NCBI GenBank assembly: GCA_026713705.1
Contig: JAPONY010000084.1
Span: 1 to 58,134, forward strand
Length of the DNA stretch: 58,134 nt
DNA from: Gammaproteobacteria bacterium
GTDB taxonomy: Bacteria; Pseudomonadota; Gammaproteobacteria; Poriferisulfidales; Poriferisulfidaceae
Direction: 5' to 3'
Made by a program: the position numbers and the translations under genes. Below, one piece after another: positions 1 through 9,451 of this stretch (position 1 is its first letter; each line of letters opens with the position of its first letter). The notes under the pieces were generated by a model. The model searched no databases. It was not told the DNA's origin and saw only the letters and a list, made by a program, of their open reading frames with translations.

Positions 1-173
1 AAATCGCCCCTCAAACGCTCGAAACGGGTCCCTTCGCGACGAGTCGGCCTGCCCGTTCGCCAGAATTTACGCGGGAATCCACCCCGGGCCGCCTCTCGTG
101 CATGGAAAAACTAGAAAATCGCGTTAGCTCGGAGATCGGGGATGTCTGTGTCCCACCGCAAAGAGGCTCTCAT

Positions 174-182
174 TGCTATAAT
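174..182 (+). promoter_or_regulatory. extended -10 promoter element upstream of mlaC
   Basis: The sequence TGCTATAAT is a perfect TATAAT hexamer with the upstream TGn of an extended -10 promoter. No good -35 hexamer is seen 17 bases upstream, as expected for extended -10 promoters. Transcription would start near 189, just before the ATG pair at 208 and 211. This argues against the upstream in-frame start at 142 and suggests mlaC opens its own transcript. Motif match only. Confidence 0.45.
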
Positions 183-207
183 TCGCAAATTAACCGTTGT
201 GAAACTG

Positions 208-867
208 ATGATGACGAACATTGCATCGTTGCGTTTGTCCGGGGGCGCGTTTGCGCTTGCCGCCCTATTGCTTTGGGCGGGCGCCGGGGCCACTGCGGAT
301 TCTCCGCAAGTTCGCCTGCAAGGCGTCAGCGATGAATTGCTGGAACAAGTCCGCTTGCGCTCGGAAGAGTTCGAACGCAATGACGAAGCGCTGTTCGGCT
401 TCGTGAATGACACGCTCGGGGGTGTGCTGGACTACGACCAGATCCTGAAGATCATCCTGGGCAAGAAGGTCTACCAAGGGGCTTCGCCCGAGCAACGCAA
501 CGCATTCGCCGAGTCGCTCAAATGGCAGCTGATTCGGCTGTACGCGAAAATCATCCTCAAATATTCGGACGGCGAAATTCACTATCTGCCGTTCGAACTC
601 CAGCCGGGCAAACCCTATCAGGTGGTTCAAACGGAATTCCTGATGTCCGGCAAGGCTCCGGTCGATCTGACCTACCTGATGCGCGAAATCGAAGGCGAAT
701 GGTACGTGTTCGAGATCCGCGCCGACGGGATTTTCCTAATCAAGAGCCTGAAGGACAGCCTGCGTCCCGAAATCAAACAGAATGGCTTGGATGCCGTGAT
801 TCAGCGTCTGCGTGGCGAAACGTCCGGGAAGACTTCCCGGCGATTTACGCCGCATGCGCACGGCTGA
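208..867 (+). CDS. mlaC: MlaC-like periplasmic phospholipid-binding protein (Ttg2D family)
   Basis: The protein is about 219 aa and has an N-terminal signal peptide: a hydrophobic stretch ending near ATA-DS. The mature part matches the MlaC/Ttg2 toluene-tolerance family, including the segment VFEIRADGIFLIKS near the C-terminus. MlaC shuttles phospholipids through the periplasm between the outer-membrane MlaA complex and the inner-membrane MlaFEDB ABC transporter. The start was set at 208 (211 also possible) because an extended -10 element lies at 174-182; an in-frame ATG at 142 would lie upstream of that promoter. In relatives this gene usually sits between mlaD and mlaB. Here none of the first 141 bases looks like the end of mlaD, and mlaB and ibaG are missing before murA. 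Confidence 0.88.
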   Translation: MMTNIASLRLSGGAFALAALLLWAGAGATADSPQVRLQGVSDELLEQVRLRSEEFERNDEALFGFVNDTLGGVLDYDQILKIILGKKVYQGASPEQRNAFAESLKWQLIRLYAKIILKYSDGEIHYLPFELQPGKPYQVVQTEFLMSGKAPVDLTYLMREIEGEWYVFEIRADGIFLIKSLKDSLRPEIKQNGLDAVIQRLRGETSGKTSRRFTPHAHG

Positions 868-885
868 GCCGCGTCCACTTTTCCG

Positions 886-2142
886 ATGGACAGGCTGCTG
901 ATCGAAGGCGGGACGCCGCTGTGTGGCGAGGTGTCAATCTCCGGCGCCAAGAACTCCGTGTTGCCCGTGCTAGGCGCCTCGCTGATGAGCGAGGAGCCCC
1001 TGATTATCCAGAACGTCCCGCATCTGCATGACGTGTCCTCGACCATGCGGCTCTTGGGCAGCATGGGGGCCACGGTGACGCTGGGCGAAGACAACAGCCT
1101 GCGCGTCGACACCTGCGGGGTCAACCGTTGCTACGCCTCGTACGACATCGTGCGGACCATGCGGGCATCCATTCTGGTGCTGGGGCCGCTGTTGGCGCGC
1201 TACGGCCAGGCGGAAGTCTCGCTGCCGGGAGGCTGCGCGATCGGGACTCGGCCGATCGACCTGCACCTGCGTGGGTTGGCGGGAATGGGCGCATCCATCG
1301 ACGTGAGCAACGGCTACATCCGGGCCCGGGCCAAGCGCCTTCAGGGTGCCGTCCTGGCCTTGGACCAGATTACGGTGACCGGGACGGAGAACCTGATGAT
1401 GGCCGCGGCATTGGCTGAGGGAACGACCGTGATCGAGAACGCCGCTCGCGAGCCGGAGGTCGAGGATCTGGCGCGCTGCCTAGTGGCGATGGGCGCGTGC
1501 ATCCGCGGTGCCGGAACCAGCCGGATCGAGATCGAAGGCGTCCGTGAATTGCACGGCGCGACGCACCAGGTGCTGCCCGACCGGATCGAGGCGGCGACCT
1601 ACCTGGCCGCAGGATGCGTCACCGGTGGAAAAGTCCGGGTCAGCCAGGTGCGGCCGGACACCATGGAAGCCGTGCTCAGCAAATTCGGCGAGTGTGGTGC
1701 GGACATTGAACTGGGGGAGGATTACGTGGAACTCGACATGCAGGATCGCCGACCCCGGGCTTCTGATATCTACACGGCGGCCTACCCGGGCTTCCCGACC
1801 GACATGCAGGCGCAGATGGCGGCGGTCAGCACGGTGGCGGAAGGCACCAGCACCATTACCGAAACGATTTTCGAGAATCGCTTTATGCACATCCAGGAGC
1901 TGGTCCGGATGGGGGCGAACATCGAGGTGCACGGCAGCGCTGCCGTGATCCAGGGCGTGGACCGGCTGTCCGGTGCGCCGGTGATGGCCACGGACCTGCG
2001 GGCCTCGGCCAGTTTGATTCTGGCCGGCCTGGCGGCGGAAGGAGAGTCGGTCGTGGACCGGGTCTATCACATTGATCGGGGCTACGAGTGCGTGGAGGAG
2101 AAATTCCGACGCCTCGGCGCCAACATTCAGCGCCTGAGTTGA
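886..2142 (+). CDS. murA: UDP-N-acetylglucosamine 1-carboxyvinyltransferase
   Basis: At 418 aa this is full length for MurA, the cytoplasmic enzyme that transfers enolpyruvate from PEP to UDP-GlcNAc, the first committed step of peptidoglycan synthesis. The PEP-contacting lysine lies in GAKNS (K22). The catalytic, fosfomycin-reactive cysteine is C117 in [12 protein letters not shown]. The repeated EPSP-synthase-like fold segments run the length of the protein. It follows mlaC by 18 bases, and its stop lies 11 bases before the hisG start, so it is probably cotranscribed with the his genes. The mlaC-murA-his order is typical of gammaproteobacteria. Confidence 0.97.
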   Translation: MDRLLIEGGTPLCGEVSISGAKNSVLPVLGASLMSEEPLIIQNVPHLHDVSSTMRLLGSMGATVTLGEDNSLRVDTCGVNRCYASYDIVRTMRASILVLGPLLARYGQAEVSLPGGCAIGTRPIDLHLRGLAGMGASIDVSNGYIRARAKRLQGAVLALDQITVTGTENLMMAAALAEGTTVIENAAREPEVEDLARCLVAMGACIRGAGTSRIEIEGVRELHGATHQVLPDRIEAATYLAAGCVTGGKVRVSQVRPDTMEAVLSKFGECGADIELGEDYVELDMQDRRPRASDIYTAAYPGFPTDMQAQMAAVSTVAEGTSTITETIFENRFMHIQELVRMGANIEVHGSAAVIQGVDRLSGAPVMATDLRASASLILAGLAAEGESVVDRVYHIDRGYECVEEKFRRLGANIQRLS

Positions 2143-2153
2143 GGAGGATTCCG

Positions 2154-2795
2154 ATGAGGATCGCTGTTTCCAAAGGACGCATCATGCGCGAGGCGCTCGA
2201 AGTGTTCGCGCGCGCCGGGATTGCGCCGAAAGAAGACCCTTCAAAGAGCCGGCAATTGATCCTGCCGTGCACCGAGGAGGGCATCGAACTGGTGGTGCTG
2301 CGGGCGGCGGACGTGCCGACCTACGTGGCGCTGGGCGCGGCGGAGTTGGGCGTGACCGGGCGGGACGTGTTGATGGAAACCCCCGTCCCCGGCCTGTATG
2401 AACCACTGGATCTGGGGATCGCGCGCTGCCGGTTGATAGTGGCCGGGCCGAAAGGGGGCGAGGCCTGCTTGGAACAGCCCCGGGTGCGGGTGGCGACCAA
2501 GTATGTACGCCTGGCTCGCGAGTTCTTTGCCGCGCGGGGCCGGCAGGCCGTTACGATAAAATTGTATGGCTCAATGGAGTTGGCGCCGCTGGCGGGGCTG
2601 TCGGATTGCATCGTGGACTTGGTGGAGACCGGTCGGACCTTGGAAGCCAATGGATTGGAACCGTATGCCACGCTTACCGAGATCAGTGCGCGCGTGGTAG
2701 TCAACAAGGGTGCGTGGAAGATGCGGCATGACCAGATTATGCCGATATTGGCACGCTTGCAGGAAGCCGTGGAAACGGCAGGGATAGAAGCATGA
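2154..2795 (+). CDS. hisG: ATP phosphoribosyltransferase, short form
   Basis: This 213-aa protein catalyses the first step of histidine synthesis, joining PRPP and ATP. Its length and its end at the catalytic domain mark it as short-form HisG, which lacks the C-terminal histidine-binding ACT-like domain. In known systems the short form needs the HisZ subunit for activity and feedback; no hisZ is in this window. The start at 2154 was chosen over an in-frame ATG at 2088 inside murA because GAGGAGG sits just before it and the family begins MRIAVSKGR. The stop overlaps the next gene by ATGA, indicating translational coupling. Confidence 0.95.
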   Translation: MRIAVSKGRIMREALEVFARAGIAPKEDPSKSRQLILPCTEEGIELVVLRAADVPTYVALGAAELGVTGRDVLMETPVPGLYEPLDLGIARCRLIVAGPKGGEACLEQPRVRVATKYVRLAREFFAARGRQAVTIKLYGSMELAPLAGLSDCIVDLVETGRTLEANGLEPYATLTEISARVVVNKGAWKMRHDQIMPILARLQEAVETAGIEA

Positions 2796-3862
2796 AATAC
2801 CCAACAGACGACTTGCGAATCGCGAGTATGGACCACGTCATTCCGCCGGAAGAGGTTCTGGGAGAATCTCCGTTGACGGAAGCGGGGCAACGCACGGTGT
2901 TCGATGCGCGGGCGCAGATTCGTGAGATTCTGCAGCAATCGGATGATCGCCTGCTGGCGATCGTGGGTCCGTGCTCCATTCACGACGTGGAGGCGGCGCA
3001 TGAGTATGCGCAACGCCTGCAGTCCGTCCGGGATCGGCTGGCGGAAGACCTCATGATCGTGATGCGGGTGTATTTCGAGAAGCCGCGCACCACGGTCGGC
3101 TGGAAGGGCCTGATTAACGATCCGGACCTGGACGACAGTTTCCAGATCAACCGCGGACTGCGCCTGGCCCGGGGACTGCTGATCTGGTTGAGCGAGCAGG
3201 GGATTCCGACCGGCACCGAATTCCTTGACCTGATTACGCCGCAGTACGTCGCCGACAGCGTCAGCTGGGGGGCGATCGGTGCCCGCACCACCGAAAGCCA
3301 GTGTCACCGGGAGCTTGCTTCCGGGCTGTCCTGCCCGGTGGGCTTCAAGAACGGGACCAGCGGCGACATCCAGGTGGCAGTGGACGCATTGCGTTCGGCC
3401 ACTCAGCCGCATCGTTTCCTGTCGTTGACCAAGGAAGGGCGAAGCGCGATTTTTCACACGACCGGCAACCAGGACACGCACGTCATCATGCGCGGCGGCA
3501 AGCAACCGAACTTCGAGGCCAATGCGGTCGAGGAGGTCTGCGCACGCCTGGAGCAGGCCAAACTACCGGTCCGCGTGATGATCGATTGCAGCCATGCGAA
3601 CAGCCGGAAGATCCCCGAGCAGCAGGCCCGGGTCGCCGACAGCATCGGCGAGCAGATGCGTGCGGGAGACCGACGCGTCGTCGGGGTCATGGTGGAGAGC
3701 CACTTGGTGGGGGGCAACCAGAAGCTGGTTCCCGGTGAGCCGCTGCAGTACGGCCAGAGCATCACCGATGCGTGTCTCGGGTTTGAACAGACGGAACAGT
3801 TGCTCGAAGGTTTGGCCGAAGCGGTTCGGGCGCGGCGGCAGTGTGCCAGTCGGGCTGCATGA
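2792..3862 (+). CDS. aroG: class I 3-deoxy-7-phosphoheptulonate (DAHP) synthase
   Basis: This 356-aa enzyme condenses PEP and erythrose-4-phosphate to DAHP, the entry step of the shikimate pathway. Family signatures are GPCSIHD near residue 60, [15 protein letters not shown] near residue 97, [12 protein letters not shown] and the metal-site region IDCSHANS. Length and motifs fit the AroF/AroG/AroH type; which aromatic amino acid inhibits it cannot be told by eye, so the symbol is generic. It overlaps hisG and hisD by 4 bases each (ATGA both times) and is therefore embedded in the histidine operon, where gammaproteobacteria normally run hisG straight into hisD. Confidence 0.93.
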   Translation: MKYPTDDLRIASMDHVIPPEEVLGESPLTEAGQRTVFDARAQIREILQQSDDRLLAIVGPCSIHDVEAAHEYAQRLQSVRDRLAEDLMIVMRVYFEKPRTTVGWKGLINDPDLDDSFQINRGLRLARGLLIWLSEQGIPTGTEFLDLITPQYVADSVSWGAIGARTTESQCHRELASGLSCPVGFKNGTSGDIQVAVDALRSATQPHRFLSLTKEGRSAIFHTTGNQDTHVIMRGGKQPNFEANAVEEVCARLEQAKLPVRVMIDCSHANSRKIPEQQARVADSIGEQMRAGDRRVVGVMVESHLVGGNQKLVPGEPLQYGQSITDACLGFEQTEQLLEGLAEAVRARRQCASRAA

Positions 3863-5172
3863 GCACGCCATTTCCTCGCATTCTGTCGGCTGGAGCGCCG
3901 GGCTTTGAAGAGGAATTTCAAGCACTGATTGACGGCCGGGCACAAGGCTCGCGTCCGGAACAGGCCGAAGCGGTCGCGGCCATCATCGAAGAAATCCGTA
4001 CGCGCGGCGATCGCGCCTTGCTCGAATACACGCGGCAATTCGACGCTCATGAAACCGATTCGGTTGCGTCCCTGCTTTGGGAGCCTGCCGATTTTCAGGC
4101 CGCATTCGAGGCACTGGAAGAACCCCTGCGTGATGCCTTGCGGGCCGCGGCCGACCGGATTCGGGATTATGCGCAGCGGCAGAAACTGGAATCGTTCGAG
4201 TTCGAAGATGACCAGGGTTCGCGGCTGGGCCAGCGGGTCAACGCCCTAGAGCGCGTCGGCGTTTACGTTCCCGGAGGAACCGCGGCGTATCCATCCTCGG
4301 TATTGATGAATGCGATTCCGGCTCGGGTCGCCGGGGTGGAAGAGATCCTGATGGTCAGCCCGACTCCGGACGGACAGGTCAATCCGGTCGTATTGGCGGC
4401 GGCGCATGTGGCCGGCATCGACCGCGGCTGGGCGCTCGGGGGCGCGCAGGCCATTGCCGCGCTGGCGCTGGGGACGGAAACCGTCCCGGCGGTCGACAAG
4501 ATCGTCGGCCCCGGAAACCTCTGGGTGGCCGAGGCCAAGCGGCAGGTTTTCGGTACGGTCGGAATCGACATGGTGGCCGGACCTTCGGAGGTCGTGGTCG
4601 TGAGTGACGGCAGTGCGGACCCGCAGTGGCTGGCAACCGACCTGATGGCGCAGGCGGAGCATGACGAGCAGGCGCAGGCGATCCTCCTGAGCCCGGACCC
4701 GGAGCACATCAACGCGGTTGCGGGCGCGCTCGCCGCACAATTGGAGGAAATGCCGCGCGCGGACATCATCCGTGCCTCTTTGGCGGCCAACGGTGCGCTG
4801 GTACAGACCGACGACCTGGGGCAGGCGGTGGAACTGGTCAACCGACTGGCGCCTGAGCACTTGCAGTTGGCCCTGGCGGAGCCGGACGCGATTCTGGATC
4901 AGATCCGCCATGCCGGCGCGATCTTCCTCGGGGCGAACAGCCCGGAGGTGATGGGAGACTACTGCGCCGGGCCCAACCACGTGCTGCCGACGATGCGGGC
5001 TTCCCGCTTCGCATCGCCGCTTGGCGTCTACGACTTCCAGAAACGCAGCAGCACCATCCGGCTGTCTCAGTCCGGCGCTGCGGACCTCGCGGGCCTGGCC
5101 GAGTGTTTGGCGAAGGCGGAGGGTCTGGGCGCGCACGCCGCTTCGGCGCGCTGGCGCAGCGGCTCGAAATAA
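3859..5172 (+). CDS. hisD: histidinol dehydrogenase
   Basis: This 437-aa zinc enzyme performs the last two oxidations of histidine synthesis, from histidinol to histidine. Zinc and catalytic motifs are visible: [10 protein letters not shown] for the Gln/His ligands, [13 protein letters not shown], and a C-terminal HAASARWR that supplies the final histidine. The start at 3859 (MSTPFPR) overlaps the DAHP synthase stop as ATGA; the ATG at 3841 would give an atypical six-residue extension. It overlaps the following nif3-like gene as TAATG. Confidence 0.96.
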   Translation: MSTPFPRILSAGAPGFEEEFQALIDGRAQGSRPEQAEAVAAIIEEIRTRGDRALLEYTRQFDAHETDSVASLLWEPADFQAAFEALEEPLRDALRAAADRIRDYAQRQKLESFEFEDDQGSRLGQRVNALERVGVYVPGGTAAYPSSVLMNAIPARVAGVEEILMVSPTPDGQVNPVVLAAAHVAGIDRGWALGGAQAIAALALGTETVPAVDKIVGPGNLWVAEAKRQVFGTVGIDMVAGPSEVVVVSDGSADPQWLATDLMAQAEHDEQAQAILLSPDPEHINAVAGALAAQLEEMPRADIIRASLAANGALVQTDDLGQAVELVNRLAPEHLQLALAEPDAILDQIRHAGAIFLGANSPEVMGDYCAGPNHVLPTMRASRFASPLGVYDFQKRSSTIRLSQSGAADLAGLAECLAKAEGLGAHAASARWRSGSK

Positions 5173-5930
5173 TGGTCGAACGCGCGGAGCTTTCCGCCTA
5201 TCTGGACGAACTGCTCCAGCCTTCGGCGTTTTCGGACTATTGCCCCAACGGGCTCCAGGTCGAAGGGCGAGACCGGATTGAATTCCTGATTTCGGGCGTC
5301 ACCGCAAGCCAGCCGCTGATCGAGGTGGCTCGCGAGCAGAATGCCGACGCACTGCTCGTGCATCACGGATATTTCTGGCGCAACGAGGACTCGGCGGTGA
5401 CCGGAATGAAGGCGCGGCGGCTTCGTGCGCTGCTGACCTCGGACACCAACCTGTTCGCCTACCATCTGCCTCTGGATGCGCACGAGGAGTTCGGGAACAA
5501 CATCCAGTTGGCGGAGCGCCTGGAATTGAATGTCACCGGCTTGCTGGAACAGGATTCTCCGGAAACCGGAAGAACCGGCCGCTTGAAGGAGCCGCGATCG
5601 GCGGAGGAATTTTCGGATTGGCTGGAGGCGCGGCTGGAACATCCGGTGGTTTGGGCCGGCCCTGAGACGGGAGATCCGATCACCACGGTCGGGTGGTGCA
5701 CCGGTGCGGGCCAGCAGTTCATCGAGCAGGCGGCCCGTCTGGGGCTGGACGCTTTCATCAGCGGGGAGATCTCCGAACAGACCGTGCATACGGCCCGGGA
5801 ATGCGGAGTGCACTACTTCGCCTGCGGCCACCATGCGACCGAACGCTACGGCGTACAGGCCGTTGGCCGGCACCTTGAGGAGAAATTCGGACTCCGACAC
5901 CAGTTTGTCGACATACCGAACCCGGCTTGA
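5172..5930 (+). CDS. Nif3-like dinuclear metal centre hexameric protein (YbgI family)
   Basis: This 252-aa protein belongs to the conserved NIF3/YbgI family, often annotated as GTP cyclohydrolase I type 2. The metal-binding histidine clusters are visible as HHGYFWR near residue 57 and ACGHHATERYG near the C-terminus. The true cellular role of the family is not settled. The start at 5172 shares a base with the hisD stop (TAATG), so it is translationally coupled to the his genes. A Nif3 gene between the his genes and petABC is a common arrangement in gammaproteobacteria. Confidence 0.9.
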   Translation: MVERAELSAYLDELLQPSAFSDYCPNGLQVEGRDRIEFLISGVTASQPLIEVAREQNADALLVHHGYFWRNEDSAVTGMKARRLRALLTSDTNLFAYHLPLDAHEEFGNNIQLAERLELNVTGLLEQDSPETGRTGRLKEPRSAEEFSDWLEARLEHPVVWAGPETGDPITTVGWCTGAGQQFIEQAARLGLDAFISGEISEQTVHTARECGVHYFACGHHATERYGVQAVGRHLEEKFGLRHQFVDIPNPA

Positions 5931-6019
5931 GGAGGAGTGGCGCGTTTGCGCGTTTCACCTGTTTCAGGGCGGAAGGCCTCATATGTTAAAATTCTTCGCC
6001 GCAAATGAAGCAGACATGG

Positions 6020-6055
6020 CCGACCCGTGGAATGGGTAGCGGCTATGTTTTTTTT
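6020..6055 (+). terminator. possible rho-independent terminator before petA
   Basis: An imperfect hairpin (CCGACCC pairing with GGGTAGCGG across a 7-base loop, with a 2-base bulge) is followed after five bases by eight T residues. It lies between the nif3-like gene and petA and could end the his transcript. A TAAAAT element at 5987-5992 lies upstream of it, so a promoter in this gap would have to read through the hairpin. Moderate to low confidence. Confidence 0.4.
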
Positions 6056-6078
6056 GATCGCCTAGAGATTCCCGACAC

Positions 6079-6678
6079 ATGTCAGATGACACAGTTGATG
6101 TGGGCCGCCGCCGGTTTTTAACCGGCAGCACGGCCTTGGTGGGCGGAACCGGTGCCGTGGTGGCCATGTGGCCGTTCGTCGCGTCCATGTCGCCCAGCGC
6201 CCGCGCCCGCACCGCAGGTGCCCCGATCGAAGTGGATATCGGGCAGATGGATTGGGGTCAGAAGATCGACCTGATCTGGCGCAAGCAGCCGATCTGGATT
6301 ATTCGCCGCACGCCCGAGATGGTGGCGATGCTTGAGTCCGAACCCAGTTATCTTCGCGACCCGAATTCCGCTCAAAGCCAGCAGCCGGAATTCGCGCGGA
6401 ACTCGCACCGCTCGCTGAATCCGGAGTTCCTGGTTCTGGTGGGTGTGTGCACGCACCTGGGTTGCAACCCGACTTACCGTCCCGATGCGGCCCCGGAGGA
6501 TCTGGGCTCCGACTGGCCCGGTGGATTTTTCTGCGCCTGCCATGGCTCCCGGTTCGACTTGTCGGGCCGCGTGTATGACCATGTGCCGGCCAATGCCAAC
6601 CTGCGAGTGCCCCCATACCGTTTCGTCAGCGACACGCGGATCCTGATCGGCGAGATGCCGGAGGACGCTCCCGCATGA
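6079..6678 (+). CDS. petA: ubiquinol-cytochrome c reductase Rieske iron-sulfur subunit
   Basis: This 199-aa subunit of the cytochrome bc1 complex carries electrons from ubiquinol to cytochrome c1. The 2Fe-2S ligands are in CTHLGCNP and CACHGSRFD. The N-terminus has a twin-arginine-type motif (GRRRFLTG) followed by a hydrophobic membrane anchor, consistent with Tat export of the folded cluster domain to the periplasm. Its stop overlaps petB by ATGA. The 148-base gap upstream holds a possible terminator and a TAAAAT element, so pet transcription may begin there. Confidence 0.96.
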   Translation: MSDDTVDVGRRRFLTGSTALVGGTGAVVAMWPFVASMSPSARARTAGAPIEVDIGQMDWGQKIDLIWRKQPIWIIRRTPEMVAMLESEPSYLRDPNSAQSQQPEFARNSHRSLNPEFLVLVGVCTHLGCNPTYRPDAAPEDLGSDWPGGFFCACHGSRFDLSGRVYDHVPANANLRVPPYRFVSDTRILIGEMPEDAPA

Positions 6679-8066
6679 AGGCCTATTTCGGTGGCCTGAT
6701 CGGTTGGATCGATGCCCGTTTCCCGCTGATGCGGCTATGGAACGAGCATTTCGCGCACTACTACGCGCCCAAGAATTTCAACTTCTGGTACTTCTTCGGT
6801 TCGCTGGCGTTGCTGGTGCTGATCATCCAGATCGTCACCGGCATTTTCCTGACCATGCACTACAAGCCGGACGCGGAACTCGCGTTCGCTTCCCTTGAAT
6901 ACATCCGCCGCGACGTCCCCCTCGGCTGGCTGATTCAATACATGCACTCCACGGGTGCGTCGTTCTTCTTCATCGTGGTGTACCTGCACATGTTCCGGGG
7001 CATCATGTACGGCTCCTTCAAGGCGCCGCGCGAGTTGATCTGGCTCCTCGGCATGTTCCTGTACATGGCGCTGATGGCGGAAGCCTTCATGGGCTACCTG
7101 CTGCCCTGGGGCAACATGTCGTACTGGGGGGCGCAGGTCATCGTCAACCTCTTCAGCACCATTCCCTGGGTGGGGCCGGACATCGCGATCTGGCTGCGCG
7201 GGGACTTCGCGGTGTCCGATGCGACCCTGACCCGATTCTTCGCGCTTCACGTGTCGGCCATCCCGCTGGCGATTCTGGCGCTGGTGATGTTGCACATCAT
7301 GGCGCTGCACGAAGTGGGCTCCAACAACCCCGACGGAGTCGAGATCAAGAAGCATAAGGATGCCGACGGCAAGCCGCTCGACGGCGTTCCGTTCCATCCG
7401 TACTACACCGTCAAGGACATCTGGGGATCGATCGCATTCCTGTTCCTGTTTGCACTGGTGGTGTTTTTCGCCCCCGAGATGGGCGGATACTTCCTGGAGC
7501 CGGACAATTTCACGCCCGCCAATCCGCTACTGACTCCAGAACACATCGTTCCGGTGTGGTACTTCACGCCGTTCTATTCGATCCTTCGGGCGATCCCGGA
7601 TCCGCAGTTCGGTGCGCTGGCCATGCTGTTGTCCATCCTGGTCCTCTTTTTCCTGCCGTGGATCGACCGCAACCCGGTGCGGTCCGTGCGCTACCGCAGC
7701 CAGCTGTACAAGCTAAACCTGCTCTTGTTCGTGGTCACCTTCGCGGTGCTGGGCTATCTGGGCTTCAATGCGCCGACCGCGCTGTACAGCGAACTCGCGC
7801 TGCGCTTCGGCGAGTGGTACTTCCTGTTCTTCATCGCGCTGTGGTTCTTCAGCCGCCCGCGCCGCAACATCGAACGCCTGGTGAGCCTCGCGGTGGTTTT
7901 GGGCCTGATCAGTCTCTACGACGTCGTCAGGATGGAACCCGGCCACGAGATGCTGGTATTCCTGGGCTGGCTGATGCCGGCCGCATTCGTGACCGTCATG
8001 TTCCTCGGCAGCGGAATCGAGAAACTAGGCCGCGACCTCCCGGTGCCGGATCGGGTAACCGAATGA
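6675..8066 (+). CDS. petB: cytochrome b subunit of the bc1 complex
   Basis: This 463-aa inner-membrane protein has many hydrophobic helices and the conserved histidines that bind the two b hemes (around MHSTGASFFF and in ALHVSAIPLA). It forms the Qo and Qi quinone sites. The Qo-site motif reads PVWY (in HIVPVWYFTPFY) instead of the mitochondrial PEWY, a variant known from beta- and gammaproteobacteria. The C-terminus extends beyond the eight-helix core. It overlaps petA and petC by 4 bases, forming a tight petABC operon. Confidence 0.96.
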   Translation: MKAYFGGLIGWIDARFPLMRLWNEHFAHYYAPKNFNFWYFFGSLALLVLIIQIVTGIFLTMHYKPDAELAFASLEYIRRDVPLGWLIQYMHSTGASFFFIVVYLHMFRGIMYGSFKAPRELIWLLGMFLYMALMAEAFMGYLLPWGNMSYWGAQVIVNLFSTIPWVGPDIAIWLRGDFAVSDATLTRFFALHVSAIPLAILALVMLHIMALHEVGSNNPDGVEIKKHKDADGKPLDGVPFHPYYTVKDIWGSIAFLFLFALVVFFAPEMGGYFLEPDNFTPANPLLTPEHIVPVWYFTPFYSILRAIPDPQFGALAMLLSILVLFFLPWIDRNPVRSVRYRSQLYKLNLLLFVVTFAVLGYLGFNAPTALYSELALRFGEWYFLFFIALWFFSRPRRNIERLVSLAVVLGLISLYDVVRMEPGHEMLVFLGWLMPAAFVTVMFLGSGIEKLGRDLPVPDRVTE

Positions 8067-8809
8067 AACGCACCCTTCTCCTGGCGGCCCTGTGCCTGGG
8101 TCTGACCGGACCCGCATTCGCCGCGGGCGGAGCCGAACTGCCCGGATATCAGGTGGTGGTCGACCTTACCAACCGGGCTTCCCTGCAGCGGGGCGCCAAG
8201 TACTTCATGAATTACTGCCTGGGCTGCCACTCGGTGAAATACAGCCGCTACAGCCGGGTCGGAGAGGACTTGGGGCTGGACATGGAAATGGTGAAGGACA
8301 ACCTGATCTTCACCGGCCAGCGCGTCAGCGAAAGAATGGAAATCGCCATGGCCCCGGACGAGGCCGAGAGATGGTTCGGGGCGTCGCCGCCGGATCTGAG
8401 CATGATCGCCCGGCAGAAAGGCGCCACCTACATCTACCAGTACCTGATGACGTTCTACGCCGACGAAGACCGCCCGTGGGGGGTCAACAACTGGCGTTTC
8501 CCGTATACGACGATGCCGCATGTGCTGTGGCGGGAGCAAGGCCTGCAACAGGCGGAATGGAAGGAAGTCGAGAATGGGAATGGAGAGAAGAAGCCGGTCA
8601 TCGCGGGCTTGACGCTGGAGAGCCCGGGGCTGAAGACTCCCGAAGAGTACCAACAGCTTGTCGTCGATATCACTTCATTTCTGGTGTACGTTTCGGAGCC
8701 GGCGCGGTTGACGCGCGAAAGCGTCGGGACATGGGTGCTGTTCTTCCTGCTGGTGCTGGGAGGTTTCGCCTATTTCCTCAAGCGCGAGTATTGGCAGGAC
8801 ATTCACTAG
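8063..8809 (+). CDS. petC: cytochrome c1
   Basis: This 248-aa protein has a signal peptide ending near AFA, one covalent heme site CLGCH at about residue 54, a distal methionine region (TTMPHVLW), and one C-terminal transmembrane helix (WVLFFLLVLGGFAYFL) ending in KREYWQDIH. It accepts electrons from the Rieske subunit and passes them to soluble or membrane cytochromes. It starts at 8063 as an ATGA overlap with petB and is followed 6 bases later by sspA, as in many gammaproteobacteria. Confidence 0.95.
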   Translation: MKRTLLLAALCLGLTGPAFAAGGAELPGYQVVVDLTNRASLQRGAKYFMNYCLGCHSVKYSRYSRVGEDLGLDMEMVKDNLIFTGQRVSERMEIAMAPDEAERWFGASPPDLSMIARQKGATYIYQYLMTFYADEDRPWGVNNWRFPYTTMPHVLWREQGLQQAEWKEVENGNGEKKPVIAGLTLESPGLKTPEEYQQLVVDITSFLVYVSEPARLTRESVGTWVLFFLLVLGGFAYFLKREYWQDIH

Positions 8810-8815
8810 CCCGCC

Positions 8816-9424
8816 ATGCTCCTATTTTCTTCCCCTCAGTGCCCCCAGTGCCACCGCGTCCGCATGGTCCTGGCCGAAAAGGAAACACAAGCCCGCTACG
8901 CATTTACGGATGATCCGCAACACCGCGAGGATCTGGCGGTCATCAATCCCGAAAGCACGACGCCGACGTTTACCGACCGGGGAATGACGTTGCTGGAACC
9001 CCGAATCATCATGGAGTACCTGGACGACCGCTTCCCGCATCCCCCCTTGATGCCGGTCGATCCGGTCGGCAAGGCGCGGGCGCGGGTCTGGCTGCTTGAA
9101 ATCGAGCGACGCCTGTACGGCCAACTGGATGACCTGCACTCGCCGGGTGCGAAAAAATCCGCCAGGGCCCGGGAAACCATGCGGAATTTCCTGATCCGGG
9201 TGACGGCGGAACTGAAGCAGCGGGAAAACAAGAAATTCTTCACGAGCGACAGTTTCACCTTGCTGGACGCCTCGCTGGCGCCGATTCTATGGCGCCTGAA
9301 AAGCTACAAGATCGAGATGCCGCGCAGTTCCGGGCCGCTGTGGAAATATGCCCGGGAAGTCTATGCACGCCCGTGCTTCCAGCGCAGTTTGACTGAAGTC
9401 GAGCGAGACCTGCATCTATCCTGA
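8816..9424 (+). CDS. sspA: stringent starvation protein A
   Basis: This 202-aa protein has a GST-like fold: a thioredoxin-like N-terminal half starting LLFSSPQCPQCHRVR and an all-helical C-terminal half. SspA binds RNA polymerase and helps acid tolerance and stationary-phase gene expression; it is not an active glutathione transferase. It lies 6 bases after petC and upstream of sspB, the usual order. The N-terminus is slightly short, but the ATG at 8816 is the only good start. Confidence 0.92.
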   Translation: MLLFSSPQCPQCHRVRMVLAEKETQARYAFTDDPQHREDLAVINPESTTPTFTDRGMTLLEPRIIMEYLDDRFPHPPLMPVDPVGKARARVWLLEIERRLYGQLDDLHSPGAKKSARARETMRNFLIRVTAELKQRENKKFFTSDSFTLLDASLAPILWRLKSYKIEMPRSSGPLWKYAREVYARPCFQRSLTEVERDLHLS

Positions 9425-9451
9425 CAGGTTGATTCCTGCACCGGTTCGTCG

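Noticed and set aside
102-335. ORF at the left edge and other frames before mlaC
   Set aside because: No frame matches the end of mlaD or any family, and the longest overlaps mlaC in another frame.
2321-3505. 394-codon - strand frame
   Set aside because: It is antisense across hisG and the DAHP synthase gene and matches no family.
5983-6039. 18-codon leader-like ORF before petA
   Set aside because: It ends in the terminator-like hairpin, but shows no run of regulatory codons and has no ribosome site; an attenuator was not supported.
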